From JAJEFO01 sp965209045 (GTDB lineage Bacteria > Pseudomonadota > Alphaproteobacteria > Rhodobacterales > Rhodobacteraceae): 64,000 bases of DNA. The stretch lies in NCBI GenBank assembly GCA_965209045.1, contig CBDBPW010000001.1:496001-560000 (forward strand), written 5' to 3'. The translations under genes were made by a program, and so were the position numbers. Positions 35,242 through 45,017 of the stretch are shown piece by piece (positions within the stretch are counted from its first letter, which is position 1; each line of letters begins with the position of its first letter). The notes under the pieces are model-generated. The model saw only the letters and a program-made list of their open reading frames with translations. It did no database searches and was not told the DNA's origin.

Positions 35242-37005
35242 TCATTGATTCGCTTCCGCTTCCAGCATTTCGATCATCGCGTCGCGCATCACGAATTTCT
35301 GCGGCTTTCCGGTGATTGTCATTGGCAGTTCGTCAACCACCCGGACATGCCTTGGAACCTTGAAGTGGGCGATCTGTCCCTTCAGGGCCTCCCTCAGCTC
35401 GTCTCCGGAAATCTCCGTGCCCGGCCTGGCGACCACCCAGGCGCAGACCTCCTCGCCAAGGCGTTCGTCCGGAATGCCGAAGACCTGGGCGTCGCTCACC
35501 TTCGGATGCCTGGTCATGCATTCCTCCACCTCGCGCGGATAGATGTTCTCGCCGCCGCGGATGATCATGTCCTTCACGCGACCGACGATCGAGCAGAATC
35601 CCTCCTCGTCGAACGCGGCCAGGTCGCCTGTATGCATCCATCCGTCCACGATGCTCTCGGCCGTCCTTTCGTCCTCATGCCAATACCCTTTCATGACGGA
35701 ATAGCCGCGCGTGCAAAGCTCGCCATGGGTGCCGACCGGAACGATCCGGCCTTCATCATCGATGATCTTGACTTCGAGATGGGGATGGACCCGGCCCACG
35801 GTCTCGCACCGCTTGTCCGTCGGATCGTCGACGAAGCCCTGGAAGGACACCGGCGAGGTTTCCGTCATGCCGTAGGCGATCGTGACCTCCTTCATGTTCA
35901 TGTCCGAGTTGACGCGCCCCAGGACGTCAACCGGGCAGGGGGCGCCCGCCATGATCCCCGTTCGCAGGCTGGACAGGTCGCGCGGCTCTCCTTCCAGGGC
36001 CTCCAGCATCGCGACGAACATCGTCGGGACTCCGTAGACCGACGTGCATCGCTCCCTGGCCAATGCATCGAGAGTCTGGTTCGCATCGAACCCTTCGCCG
36101 GGAAAGACCGCCGCGGCCCCCTTGCTGATCGCGCCCAGGACTCCCATGACCATGCCGAAGCAGTGATAGAGCGGGACAGGGATGGCCAGCCTGTCGGTCT
36201 CCGCCAGGTTGATCCTGTCGGTGACGAACCGGGCGTTGTTGACGATGTTGTAGTGCGAAAGTGTCGCCCCTTTGGGCCTGCCGGTCGTGCCGGACGTGAA
36301 CTGTATGTTGATCGCGTCGTCGGGGCTGAGGGTCTTGTCGATCTCCGGCAGCCTGAGCTGCTGGGCCGGACCGCCAAGCCGGCGGAGCTGCTGGAAGGAA
36401 TGCGCACCGGCTCCCGGCTCCTCTTCCATGAAGACGACACTGCGCAACTGCGGGAGCCTGGCCGCGTGCAGCCGTCCGGGTTCGCATTCCTCGAGCTCCG
36501 GTGCAAGGCCCCGAATCATGGCCGAATAGTCGGAGGCCCTGAACGAACCGGCCGCGACGAGCGCCTTGCATCCGGCCTTGTTCAACGCGTATTCCAGTTC
36601 GCCCGGACGATAGGCCGGGTTGATGTTCACCAGCACGACGCCCGCCCGTGCGGTCGCAAGCTGTGTCAGGACCCATTCGATGCGGTTCGGCGACCAGATG
36701 CCCAGGCGGTCGCCCTTGCCGAGGCCCAGTGCCAGAAGGCCTGACGCAACTTCGTCCACCGCCCGGTCGAGATCGTAGTAGCTCATCCTGACCCCTTGCT
36801 CGCAGAACACGACGGCGTCGCGCGGACCAAAGCGCGAGACGGCTCCGCCCAGGAGCTGCGGGATGGTGACATAGGCCAAGGGCGGTTCCGACGGGCCGCG
36901 GACGTAGGACAGCCCGTCCATCGGCGCAATCGTCTCAGCGGGTGCATCGGTCCGTGAGTCCCAATCGGAAATCCGTCTCGCAAGGCTCTCGTTCAGGATT
37001 GACAT
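35242..37005 (-). CDS. acyl-CoA synthetase (AMP-forming ligase)
   Basis: A 587-aa enzyme; ATG 37005 has GAAGGGGG upstream, 11 bp past the amidase stop. All ANL-superfamily motifs are present: P-loop FTSGTTGRPKGATLSHYN, YGMTETSP, GWMHTGDLAAFDEEG, hinge GRVKDMIIRGGENIYPREVE and the C-terminal catalytic Lys in MTITGKPQKFVMRD. It joins a carboxylic acid to CoA at the cost of ATP. The neighbourhood suggests the acid comes from the amidase encoded just upstream; chain type is not evident. It is the last gene of the leftward amide operon. Confidence 0.92.
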   Translation of the reverse strand: MSILNESLARRISDWDSRTDAPAETIAPMDGLSYVRGPSEPPLAYVTIPQLLGGAVSRFGPRDAVVFCEQGVRMSYYDLDRAVDEVASGLLALGLGKGDRLGIWSPNRIEWVLTQLATARAGVVLVNINPAYRPGELEYALNKAGCKALVAAGSFRASDYSAMIRGLAPELEECEPGRLHAARLPQLRSVVFMEEEPGAGAHSFQQLRRLGGPAQQLRLPEIDKTLSPDDAINIQFTSGTTGRPKGATLSHYNIVNNARFVTDRINLAETDRLAIPVPLYHCFGMVMGVLGAISKGAAAVFPGEGFDANQTLDALARERCTSVYGVPTMFVAMLEALEGEPRDLSSLRTGIMAGAPCPVDVLGRVNSDMNMKEVTIAYGMTETSPVSFQGFVDDPTDKRCETVGRVHPHLEVKIIDDEGRIVPVGTHGELCTRGYSVMKGYWHEDERTAESIVDGWMHTGDLAAFDEEGFCSIVGRVKDMIIRGGENIYPREVEECMTRHPKVSDAQVFGIPDERLGEEVCAWVVARPGTEISGDELREALKGQIAHFKVPRHVRVVDELPMTITGKPQKFVMRDAMIEMLEAEANQ

Positions 37006-37016
37006 GGCGGCCCCCT

Positions 37017-39374
37017 TCACGTCGTGCGCCAGTCGCCGGCCTGTTCGAAGGCATGCGCGGCCTGGTAGAGCTTCATCTCTCCGAACCTCTCGCCGACAAG
37101 CATCATGCCGATCGGCAGGCCTTCGCTCAGGCCGCAAGGCACGTTGATTGCAGGCAGGCCGCCGTTGAACGGTGCGGTGTTGCCGATCATCTCGAACGCA
37201 CGCTGAACGTAGAGGCTGATGGAGCAATCCGCCGGCGGAATCTGCCGAGCCTTCATCGGCACGGTCGGCATCAGCAGCAGGTCATGTCGGCCCAGCACGT
37301 CCGCGTAGGCCTGGTTGACCTTTCGCATCAGGTTCTGCGCCTTGCCGTAGAATCGCCCGCGGTACTGCTCCTGGAAGAACTCGCCGAGGAACATGCAGAC
37401 CTTGAGCGAGTGGGTCAGTTCGTCGGCCCTGTTGCGCCATTGGGCCATGTGGTCCGTCATCGAGGGCAGGAAGAGGCCCTTGTGGTTCGTGCCTCCGGAG
37501 TTTCCGTGCATCATGTGGTCCTGCAGGCCCTCGACGGTGATCGCCGTCCAGCAGTCGACCGCGAGATGGTGCTCAGGAACCGAGACTTCGTCGACATGCG
37601 CGCCAAGCTCCCGGAAGCGTTCGGCGGCGGCAAGCACCGTCCGGTCGACGTCCGCCTCGCTCTCGGGCCGGTGGAACCCTTCCTCGAGGATCGCGATCCG
37701 GAGCCCCTGCGCCCCGCGGCCCAGGGCCTCCGTGTAGCGAAACGTCCGCGGGCAGCGTTGGCGCGGATCAAGGCCGTCCTCGCCGGCAAGGACCTCCAGC
37801 AGCAAGGCGTTGTCGGCGACGGTGTTCGTCACCGGACCGACGTGGTCGATCGTCCGCTCGATCGGCATGATGCCGGTGTAGGGAACGAGCCCGTGCGTCG
37901 GCTTCATGCCGAAGACGCCGCAGTTCGAGGACGGGATGCGGATCGAGCCCCCCTGGTCCCCCGCGATGGCCATGTCGACCTCCCCGGCCGCAACCAGCGC
38001 CGCCGACCCGCCGGACGAGCCGCCGGCCATGTAGCCGCGTTTCCAGGGATTGTGGATCGGGCCCTTGGCACCGGTGTGCGAACCGGCCGAGAGGCAGAAG
38101 CTCTCGCAGTGCGCCTTGCCCGCGATGATCGCGCCGGCGTCCAGCATCCGGGTGACGATGGTCGCGTCGATTTCCGGCGTGTAGCCCTCCATGACCGAAG
38201 ACCCGTTCATCATCGGCACGCCGGCCAGGCAGACCGTGTCCTTGAGCGCGATCCGCCTGCCCTTGAGGGGACCGTCCGGCGCACCCGGGATCTCCGTCTT
38301 GACGTACCACGCGTTGAGCGCGTTTTCCGAAGGGTCCGGGAAGCGGCCCGGTGATCGGGGATAGCGCACCGCCGGCAGGTTGTCGGGCGTCGCGTCAAGC
38401 CGGTCGTAGGCCTTCATGTAGGGCTCCATGATTTCGGAATATTCGTGCAGCTCCTCGTCCGTCAGGCGCATGCCGAACCGGCTGGCCATGTCGCGCATCT
38501 GCGAAAGTGTCGGTCGTTTCACGGTCATGTTGGTCACCAGTTTTGGGGCGGCCGCCTGGTCCGGCGGTGCGGTCGAAGGGCTGGAATGCGTCTGGGGAGC
38601 GGGCGGCGGCGCCCGGCGCGGGCCGCCTGTGCCGCGCGTTGAGCGGGCGGATCCGAATCCGAGGAACCGGTCGACCTTGGCCTGGTCTGACAGTTCGGAC
38701 TTTTGCAACTCTCCCGTGATCCGGCCCCGTTCAAGGACAAGGACCCGGTCCGACAGGCCGGAAATGAAGTCGAAGTTCTGCTCGACCAGCAGGACGGAGA
38801 TCCCCCTGCTCTCGCGAAGGTGGAGCAGCATTCTCTCCATGTCCTCGATGATCGAGGGCTGGATGCCTTCGGTCGGCTCGTCCAGAAGCAGGAAGTCCGG
38901 ATCCCCCATCAGGCATCGCGCCAGGGCCAGCAGTTGCTGCTCGCCGCCCGACAGCGCCGCGCCTTCCCTGTCGGACAGGGCGCGCAGGCGAGGGAAGTCC
39001 GACAGGACGGCCTCAAGGACGTCGTCCTCGGAAGCGCCGGAATACTCGTGCCAGGCGAAGCGCAGGTTGTCGCGAACCGTCAACCGAGGGAAGATGCCCC
39101 TGCCCTGCGGGACGTATCCCAGGCCAAGCCCGGCGCGTTCGTGCGGCGGCAACCGGGTGACGTCCTCGGAGCGAAACCTGATCGTCCCGGATGCGGCAGG
39201 CAGGAAACCCATTACGGTCCTGAGAAGCGTGGTCTTGCCCATGCCGTTGTGGCCAAGAACGCCAACCACTTCGCCCTGGGCGACCGCGAAGTCGACGCCA
39301 TGCAGTATCGGCACCCTGCCATATCCGCCTGCGAGCCCCGCGACCTCCAGCACGTCCGCCACGTTCCCGCTCAT
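37017..39374 (-). CDS. LivF-type ABC ATPase fused to an amidase
   Basis: One open frame of 785 aa from ATG 39374 (GGAAGGAAGG before it). Residues 1-240 are a complete LivF/UrtE ATPase: Walker A GHNGMGKTT (41-49), signature LSGGEQQLLALARCL, Walker B FLLLDEPTEGIQPS, and the H-loop position occupied by VLLVEQN as usual in LivF. Residues 245-282 are a Pro/Ala/Ser linker. Residues 283-785 are an amidase-signature enzyme close to Rhodococcus nitrile-pathway amidases: Lys378 in IALKDTVCLAGVPMMNGSS, cis-Ser in GGSSGGSAAL (451-460), nucleophile Ser477 in DQGGSIRIP. The internal ATG (codon 283) has no good ribosome site, so the fusion is probably expressed as one chain. It couples import to hydrolysis of an amide. 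Confidence 0.85.
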   Translation of the reverse strand: MSGNVADVLEVAGLAGGYGRVPILHGVDFAVAQGEVVGVLGHNGMGKTTLLRTVMGFLPAASGTIRFRSEDVTRLPPHERAGLGLGYVPQGRGIFPRLTVRDNLRFAWHEYSGASEDDVLEAVLSDFPRLRALSDREGAALSGGEQQLLALARCLMGDPDFLLLDEPTEGIQPSIIEDMERMLLHLRESRGISVLLVEQNFDFISGLSDRVLVLERGRITGELQKSELSDQAKVDRFLGFGSARSTRGTGGPRRAPPPAPQTHSSPSTAPPDQAAAPKLVTNMTVKRPTLSQMRDMASRFGMRLTDEELHEYSEIMEPYMKAYDRLDATPDNLPAVRYPRSPGRFPDPSENALNAWYVKTEIPGAPDGPLKGRRIALKDTVCLAGVPMMNGSSVMEGYTPEIDATIVTRMLDAGAIIAGKAHCESFCLSAGSHTGAKGPIHNPWKRGYMAGGSSGGSAALVAAGEVDMAIAGDQGGSIRIPSSNCGVFGMKPTHGLVPYTGIMPIERTIDHVGPVTNTVADNALLLEVLAGEDGLDPRQRCPRTFRYTEALGRGAQGLRIAILEEGFHRPESEADVDRTVLAAAERFRELGAHVDEVSVPEHHLAVDCWTAITVEGLQDHMMHGNSGGTNHKGLFLPSMTDHMAQWRNRADELTHSLKVCMFLGEFFQEQYRGRFYGKAQNLMRKVNQAYADVLGRHDLLLMPTVPMKARQIPPADCSISLYVQRAFEMIGNTAPFNGGLPAINVPCGLSEGLPIGMMLVGERFGEMKLYQAAHAFEQAGDWRTT

Positions 39375-39375
39375 C

Positions 39376-40092
39376 TCAGGCCTTCCTTCCGAGATACACG
39401 TTCCGCACCACGGGATCGGACATGACGCGGTCCACATGGTCTTCGATCAGCACCTTCCCCTGGTGAAAGACCGTGACCGTCTCGGCGATCGAGCGAATGA
39501 ACTGCATGTCGTGCTCGACGATGACGAGCGCGGCTTGCCTGTTCAGCTCGCGGATGATCCCGGTCAGCCTCTCGACGTCCTCGGCGCCCAGGCCGGCCGC
39601 CGGCTCGTCGAGCAGGATCAGCCAGGGATCGCCGGCGGCAACCAGCCCGAGCTCCACGCGCTGCCTTTCGCCGTGCGCCAGCCGTCCAAGACCGTCCTTC
39701 GCGATCGCTCCCAGGTCCAGGAGGTCGATGACCTCCCGCGCCTTGCGATCCGCCTCCCGGGAGCCATGAAAGCGCCGCGCGGCAAGCCAGACGTTCTCGT
39801 GGACGCTGAGGGAATCCAGGACATTGGGCGTCTGGGTCTTGATCCCGACGCCGAGCGAGGCGACCTGGTGCGGCATCCAGCCGGTGGTCTCGATGCCGCG
39901 CATCCAGACCTCGCCTTCGCTCGGGGACTGCAGGCCGGTGATGCACTTGAAGAAGGTGGACTTCCCCGCGCCGTTCGGGCCGATCAGGCATCGAAGCTCG
40001 CGGGCCTGCAGCCTGAAGTCCACCCTGTCCGCCGCGACGACGCCGCCAAAGCGCATGGTGAGACCGTGGGTTTCCAGTGCGGTCTCAGCCAT
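39376..40092 (-). CDS. Liv/Urt-type ABC transporter, LivG-like ATPase
   Basis: A 238-aa ATPase; ATG 40092 lies within the end of the permease gene. Walker A GPNGAGKST, the LivG-typical VGIKTQTPNVLDSLSVHENV, signature LAHGERQRVELGLV and Walker B LILLDEPAAGLG, then VIVEHDMQF. The VxTFQ motif of branched-chain systems reads IKTQTPNV, which is the UrtD/amide-type variant. Its stop is 1 bp from the start of the LivF-amidase gene. It forms the ATPase pair of the importer with that protein. Confidence 0.92.
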   Translation of the reverse strand: MAETALETHGLTMRFGGVVAADRVDFRLQARELRCLIGPNGAGKSTFFKCITGLQSPSEGEVWMRGIETTGWMPHQVASLGVGIKTQTPNVLDSLSVHENVWLAARRFHGSREADRKAREVIDLLDLGAIAKDGLGRLAHGERQRVELGLVAAGDPWLILLDEPAAGLGAEDVERLTGIIRELNRQAALVIVEHDMQFIRSIAETVTVFHQGKVLIEDHVDRVMSDPVVRNVYLGRKA

Positions 40093-41122
40093 TCGGCCAC
40101 CCCCGGCGCCGCGGTTGACGTCGATGGCCGACGCGTCCGGGCCGCAATCGCCCGGAGCTGGCTCTCCAGAGATCCGACAGGGCCGGGACGACGCCCCTGG
40201 GCAGGAAGAGCACGAAGAGCACCAGGACAAGGCCGGTGACGAGCGCATTGTCGATGACGGCCTGCTGTCCGAGCAGGAACTTGAGATAGGCAAGCCCTGC
40301 CGCGCCGAGGACGGGCCCAAGGCGGGTCCCGAGCCCGCCCACGATGCACCAGATGATGATTTCGGCCGACTGGCCCAGGGAGAAGAGGCTGGGCGTGACG
40401 ATCTCGGCCCAGTTCGCGAAGAGCCCGCCGGCCAGACCGGCAATGGCGGCCCCGATGGCGAACATGGCGGTCTTGCGCGCCCGCACGTCGTAGCCCATCA
40501 GCGACATGCGGGTCTCGTTTTCCCGGATGCCCACGGCGATGCGTCCGAAGCCGGACCGCAGCAGGGCCGTCACGAACAGGTAGACCAGGCCCAGCAGGAC
40601 CGCGCAGACATGGAAGTACCTGTCCCCCCAGATGTACGCGTCCGGAACGCCCGGCACGTTCAATGTCGGGAAGCCGGGGATGCCGTTGAACCCGCCCAGG
40701 CGGGCGTTGCCGATCACGTATTGCGGGCCGGCGGTCGAATTGATGACCTTGAACAGGATGAGTGTGACAACCAGGGTGATGACGCCCAGGTAGACGTCGC
40801 CGAGGCGCCCGTAGAACATCATCGCGCCCAGAAGCGCGGCGAAGACGGCCGGAACCAGCACCGCCAGGATCATCGGAACGGTGCTTTCGCCGATGTTGAT
40901 CGCGAAGATCGCGTAGGCATATGCGCCCAGGCCGAAGAACGCCGCCTGGCCGAAGCAGAGAATGCCGCCGAATCCCCAGATCAGGCCAAGGCTCAGGCCC
41001 AGCATGCCGTAGATTGCAAGGACCGTCAGCGTGTACGTGCCGATGATAGAGGGCAGCACCCAGATCAGGACACCCGTGACGAGGGCGATCGTGACGGCGT
41101 CCCGGGTCAGGCCGCCCGGCAT
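40085..41122 (-). CDS. Liv/Urt-type ABC transporter, LivM-like permease
   Basis: A 345-aa inner-membrane protein of the BPD_transp_2 LivM/UrtC group: GLSLGLIWGFGGILCFGQAA, FFGLGAYAYAIFAINIGEST, AVGIRENETRMSLMGYDVRA (the coupling loop) and IVGGLGTRLGPVLGAAGLAY. ATG 41122 or GTG 41125 may start it; both overlap the stop of the LivH gene. The last ~30 residues are basic and proline-free (SSGRLRPGRVGHRRQPRRRG) and overlap the livG start by 8 bp. Confidence 0.92.
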   Translation of the reverse strand: MPGGLTRDAVTIALVTGVLIWVLPSIIGTYTLTVLAIYGMLGLSLGLIWGFGGILCFGQAAFFGLGAYAYAIFAINIGESTVPMILAVLVPAVFAALLGAMMFYGRLGDVYLGVITLVVTLILFKVINSTAGPQYVIGNARLGGFNGIPGFPTLNVPGVPDAYIWGDRYFHVCAVLLGLVYLFVTALLRSGFGRIAVGIRENETRMSLMGYDVRARKTAMFAIGAAIAGLAGGLFANWAEIVTPSLFSLGQSAEIIIWCIVGGLGTRLGPVLGAAGLAYLKFLLGQQAVIDNALVTGLVLVLFVLFLPRGVVPALSDLWRASSGRLRPGRVGHRRQPRRRGWPNG

Positions 41123-41988
41123 CACAGCCTGCCCTTGAAGAACGTGCCGGTGACGCCTTTCGGGAGAATCCTGAGAAGAACGACGGCCGCAACGAGAAGC
41201 GCGACCTCGCCGATCACTGGCGAGATGGCGAAGGTGAACGCCTGGTTCACCGCGCCGAAGAGGCTCGCGCTCGAAAGCAGCCCGGCGACAAGGGCGGGAC
41301 CGCCGGCGATGACGGTAATGAACGCCTTGGCTATGTAGGCGCCCCCTGAAGTGGGAACGAGCCCGACCAGGGGCGCAAGGACGGCGCCGGCCAGTCCGGA
41401 CAGGGCGGAGCCACAGAAGAAGGTTGCCATGTAGACGCGGTCGGGGCTGTAGCCCAACGCGGCCGCCATGTCCGGTCCTTGCATCGTGCCGCGGGCGACG
41501 AGACCGGCGCGCGTGCCCTTCAGCACCGAGAGCATCGCCGCAAGCAGCAGGGCGGCGACGACGATGATGAAGAAATTGTACCCGTTGACCTGGTAGTCTC
41601 CGATGGCGAAGCCGGGGATCGGCGTCGAGATGCCGGTCGTCGTGTTCCCGAAGATCATCGTGGCGAGACCGATGAAGAAAAGGCTCAGCCCCCAGGTCGC
41701 CAGCATCGTGTCGACCAGGCGGCCGTAGAGATGGCGGATCACGAGCCGTTCGACGACAAGGCCGACAAGGCCGACGACAGCCGGTGCGATCACCAGCATG
41801 GCGACGAAGACGTTCACGCCGAGATTGACGGCGGTGATCGTCGCGTAGCCGCCCATCATCATGAACTCTCCATGCGCGAGGTTGATCACCTTGATCATGC
41901 CGAAGACGATGGCCAGCCCGGCGCTGATGAGGATCAGCGAGGCGACCCCGTAGAGCACTTCGACAAGGACGACGGCGTAGAGGTCCAT
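41122..41988 (-). CDS. Liv/Urt-type ABC transporter, LivH-like permease
   Basis: A 288-aa permease of the LivH/UrtB group: LISAGLAIVFGMIKVINLAH, GEFMMMGGYATITAVNLGVN, LYGRLVDTMLATWGLSLFFI, GLVARGTMQGPDMAAALGYS and the Ala/Gly-rich VIAGGPALVAGLLSSASLFG. ATG 41988 gives MDLYAVVLVEVLYGV; GTG 41994 is two codons longer. It pairs with the LivM-like protein to form the channel. The binding-protein gene lies 79 bp upstream. Confidence 0.92.
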   Translation of the reverse strand: MDLYAVVLVEVLYGVASLILISAGLAIVFGMIKVINLAHGEFMMMGGYATITAVNLGVNVFVAMLVIAPAVVGLVGLVVERLVIRHLYGRLVDTMLATWGLSLFFIGLATMIFGNTTTGISTPIPGFAIGDYQVNGYNFFIIVVAALLLAAMLSVLKGTRAGLVARGTMQGPDMAAALGYSPDRVYMATFFCGSALSGLAGAVLAPLVGLVPTSGGAYIAKAFITVIAGGPALVAGLLSSASLFGAVNQAFTFAISPVIGEVALLVAAVVLLRILPKGVTGTFFKGRL

Positions 41989-42067
41989 GGGCACAGGAAT
42001 CCGCTGGCGAGGAGCGTTGCTTCGCGCGGGGCGGCAGGCGCCGCCCCGGCCAGATCGACGGGAGGAC

Positions 42068-43288
42068 TCAGATCTGGATCTCGTACTGGGTGTTGTCGTC
42101 CGGATTGGCCAGCAGGTCGCAGACCGCCTGCGTGTCGATCGGCTGGCGCTGCGGCAGGGTCTCGATCACGCGCATGCCCTGATCCTCGATCTCCATGATG
42201 TGGACATCCAGGACCGCGTGGTGCGTCATCGGATCGACCGTCACCGTGCCCGCAGGGCCGTCGATCGAAAGGCCGGCTTCCAGCGCCGCGATCACCGCCT
42301 CGCGATCCAGCGAACCCGCCTGGCGCACGGCCTCGGCCCAGGTCATGACGCCCTGGTAGTTCGACACCGCGATCTCGTGGATCAGGCTGCTGTCCCCGTA
42401 CGCGGCCGACCATCTCTCCTTGAAAGCGTTGTTCGCAGGCGTGTCGAGTTCCTGGCTGTAGTTGTAGGCGACCATGATGCCGTTGCCTTCGTCCGGGGTC
42501 AGCACCTTGTGCTCGTTGCCGACGCCCATGGTGGTCGATGCAAGCGGGATGCGGTCCTTCATGCCCGCCGCCGCCCATTGGCGGAAGAAGGACAGGTGCG
42601 CACCGCCGACGAGCGGCGCGATGACCAGGTCGGGACCTGCGGTCTGGATCCTGGCGATCGTGGAGCCGAAGTCGCTCACGTCCAGCGGGAAGAAGTCGAC
42701 GCCGACGGTGTCGCCGCCGTTGTCGGCCACGAACTTCTGGATCCATCGCGCCGTGATCTGGCCGTAGTTGTAGTCGGCGGCAAGGATGTAGACCGCCCTG
42801 CCCGACTTGCCCATCGCGTAAGGCACGAGAGCCTCGACCTGCTGTGCCGGCGTGACGCCGTTGATGAAGATGTTCCTGTCGCAGACGCCGCCTTCGTAGA
42901 GGACGTTGTAGAAGTAGAGCGTCCGGGTCTTGCGCATGGTCTGGCGGATCGCTTCGCGCGAGGCCGAGAGGATGCCGCCATGCACGACGTCCACCTGGTC
43001 CTGCCGGGTCAGGCGCTGTCCGTACTGCGTGTAGAGCGCCATGTCGGACTGGGTGTCGTACGCGACAACCTCGACCTGCCTGCCAAGCAGGCCGCCGGCC
43101 GCATTGATCTCGTTCACGGCAAGACGCATGGCCATGTCCATCGGCGTGCCGTAGGCGTCGAATATGCCCGACGTGTCCAGTATCGAGCCGAGCTTGACGC
43201 TGTCGGCGCCCATCGCCACGCGAGGCAGCATGGCCGCGCTCGCGGTCGCCGCCGCGCCAGTCAGGATGTTGCGACGATTGAGTGACAT
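42068..43288 (-). CDS. amide/urea-type ABC transporter binding protein
   Basis: A 406-aa secreted protein; ATG 43288 follows GAGGTAAC. The signal region MSLNRRNILTGAAATASAAM has an RR pair and may use the Tat route. The mature part is a Peripla_BP_6 protein like UrtA/FmdD/AmiC: VKLGSILDTSGIFDAYGTPM, GGLLGRQVEVVAYDTQSDM, TLYFYNVLYEGGVCDRNIFI, AADYNYGQITARWIQKFVAD and YQGVMTWAEAVRQAG. UrtA-FmdD relatives bind urea and short amides, fitting the amidase downstream. It is followed by its two permeases and ATPases in the same direction. Confidence 0.9.
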   Translation of the reverse strand: MSLNRRNILTGAAATASAAMLPRVAMGADSVKLGSILDTSGIFDAYGTPMDMAMRLAVNEINAAGGLLGRQVEVVAYDTQSDMALYTQYGQRLTRQDQVDVVHGGILSASREAIRQTMRKTRTLYFYNVLYEGGVCDRNIFINGVTPAQQVEALVPYAMGKSGRAVYILAADYNYGQITARWIQKFVADNGGDTVGVDFFPLDVSDFGSTIARIQTAGPDLVIAPLVGGAHLSFFRQWAAAGMKDRIPLASTTMGVGNEHKVLTPDEGNGIMVAYNYSQELDTPANNAFKERWSAAYGDSSLIHEIAVSNYQGVMTWAEAVRQAGSLDREAVIAALEAGLSIDGPAGTVTVDPMTHHAVLDVHIMEIEDQGMRVIETLPQRQPIDTQAVCDLLANPDDNTQYEIQI

Positions 43289-43326
43289 GTCTGTTACCTC
43301 CCTGATGTCATCCGGTTCGGGGTGCT

Positions 43327-44937
43327 TCACGGCTTCGGCTTTCCCTTGCCGTCCTGCGACTTGTCCTTGATGCGGTTGGCGTAGTCGGCGGTGCGCCCGG
43401 CGAGGTTGGAGTCGAAGTCGAGCCCGATCTCCTCGCCCATCCGCTTCATGGCGGGAAGGCGCACGGCCATGCCGAGGATCTGGTCCATGGCGGCGCCAAA
43501 CGCCCCGTCCACGCCGTCCACGCCGGAACCTGGGTCACCGGCGCCAGAGATCTGGTTGATCCTGATGGAGTCGATCTTCTCGACCGGCTTCATCATCTGG
43601 GTCATGATTTCAGGCAGCCGGTCGAGCCTGCGCTCCTCGAGCCGCATGTTGATCACCGCGTCCCCAAGGGTGTTTTCCGCCTCGTTCAGCGCCATGCGTC
43701 CCGTTGCTTCCGCTTCCATCCGCGCACGCTCGGCCTCGCCTTCCCTCGTCTTCACCGTCGCGTCGGCGCGAGCCTTCTCGAGAAGCGTCTCGACGTCGCG
43801 CTGCACCCGTGCGCCTTCGAGCTCAAGGTCCTTTTCCTGCTTCAGTCGCGCGATCTCGCGCTCGCGTTCGGCGACCGCGCGCTCCTTCCGCGCCTGAACG
43901 CTTTCGGCGGCAAGAACGACCTTTGCACGCGCCTCCTCCTCCACGACACGGGCCTCGGCCTCTTCCGCACGCTTTCTTGCAATCTGGATCTCGTTCGCGA
44001 TCTTGTCCTCTTCGAGCGCCAGGATGGCGGCCATCTCCGCCTTCCGCAGCGCCTCGTCGCTTTCGACCTGAATTGCCTTCGCGCGCCTTTCGTTCTCGAT
44101 CCGGGTGGTTTCGCTCGCGAGCGCGGCGTCGTCACGCGCGCGGTCCTCCCGCGACTTCGCGTCCGCCTCGAGCCTGGCAAGGTGCTCCTGCTGCGCGATC
44201 TCGGCCTCCCGTTCCTCGCGCTGCAGTTCGAGCTGCCTCCGGTGTTGCGCCAGCCGGCTCTCGCGCACGGCAACTTCCGCCTCGGTCTCGATGCGGACGC
44301 GCTCCTTGCGCTGATCCGCGACGAGCGCGGCCAGGCGCCGCATGCCCTGTGCGTTGAACGCGTTGTTCTCGTTCCACTGGCCGAGGTCGTTCTGGTCGAC
44401 TGCAACCAGCGACGCCGAAACAAGCGTCAGCCCGAGCTTGGCAACCTGGGATTCGACCGCCTCGGCCACGTCATCCGAATACGCGGAACGATCCAGGTGG
44501 ACTTCTTCCAGCGTCCGGGCCGCCGACGCCCTCTGGATGGCGTCAACCATCGGCCCCGTCAGGACGTCTCCGATCACGTCTCCGTCCCGGACGATCCGCG
44601 ATCCGAGCGTCCGGGCCGCTGCCGCGATCCCCTCCTGCGTCGGCGCGACGCGAAGCTCGAACTCGAACGCGATGTCGGCACGCATCTGGTCGCGCGTCAG
44701 CACCGCGTCCTGACCGTCACGGCTGACACGGAGCGTGAGCGCGCCCATGAACACCTTCTGGACCCGGTGCAGGATCGGCAGGGACAGGCACCCGCCGTCG
44801 GTCACGACACGGCAGCCGCCAAGTCCGGTCCTGACGAGGGCCGTGTCCAGGGAGGCCTTGGCGTAGTAACGCTGCAGGAACCAGACCGCGACCAGCGCGA
44901 TGATGGCAAGGAGCGGCAGCAGGACGAACCAGCCCAA
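43327..44937 (-). CDS. flotillin-like membrane protein
   Basis: About 536 aa from TTG 44937, preferred because GGGAGG lies six bases upstream and the membrane helix then starts at once (WFVLLPLLAIIALVAVWFLQ). The longer TTG start at 45,033 would run through a palindromic operator. An SPFH/flotillin domain (about residues 40-200) is followed by a long Glu/Lys/Arg/Ala coiled coil (200-440), with typical flotillin segments such as IQVESDEALRKAEMAAILAL and REGEAERARMEAEATGRMAL. The C-terminus is Lys-rich. Flotillins organise membrane microdomains. It sits between the sensor-like gene and the binding-protein gene of the amide cluster, an unusual partner for a transporter. Confidence 0.88.
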   Translation of the reverse strand: MGWFVLLPLLAIIALVAVWFLQRYYAKASLDTALVRTGLGGCRVVTDGGCLSLPILHRVQKVFMGALTLRVSRDGQDAVLTRDQMRADIAFEFELRVAPTQEGIAAAARTLGSRIVRDGDVIGDVLTGPMVDAIQRASAARTLEEVHLDRSAYSDDVAEAVESQVAKLGLTLVSASLVAVDQNDLGQWNENNAFNAQGMRRLAALVADQRKERVRIETEAEVAVRESRLAQHRRQLELQREEREAEIAQQEHLARLEADAKSREDRARDDAALASETTRIENERRAKAIQVESDEALRKAEMAAILALEEDKIANEIQIARKRAEEAEARVVEEEARAKVVLAAESVQARKERAVAEREREIARLKQEKDLELEGARVQRDVETLLEKARADATVKTREGEAERARMEAEATGRMALNEAENTLGDAVINMRLEERRLDRLPEIMTQMMKPVEKIDSIRINQISGAGDPGSGVDGVDGAFGAAMDQILGMAVRLPAMKRMGEEIGLDFDSNLAGRTADYANRIKDKSQDGKGKPKP

Positions 44938-45017
44938 GGCAAACCTCCCGGTCTCCGAAAGTCGCCGGACCCCAGCGTCCGCGAATTTCGTGCTTGCCCG
45001 AGCGTAGGCCGCTTTAG

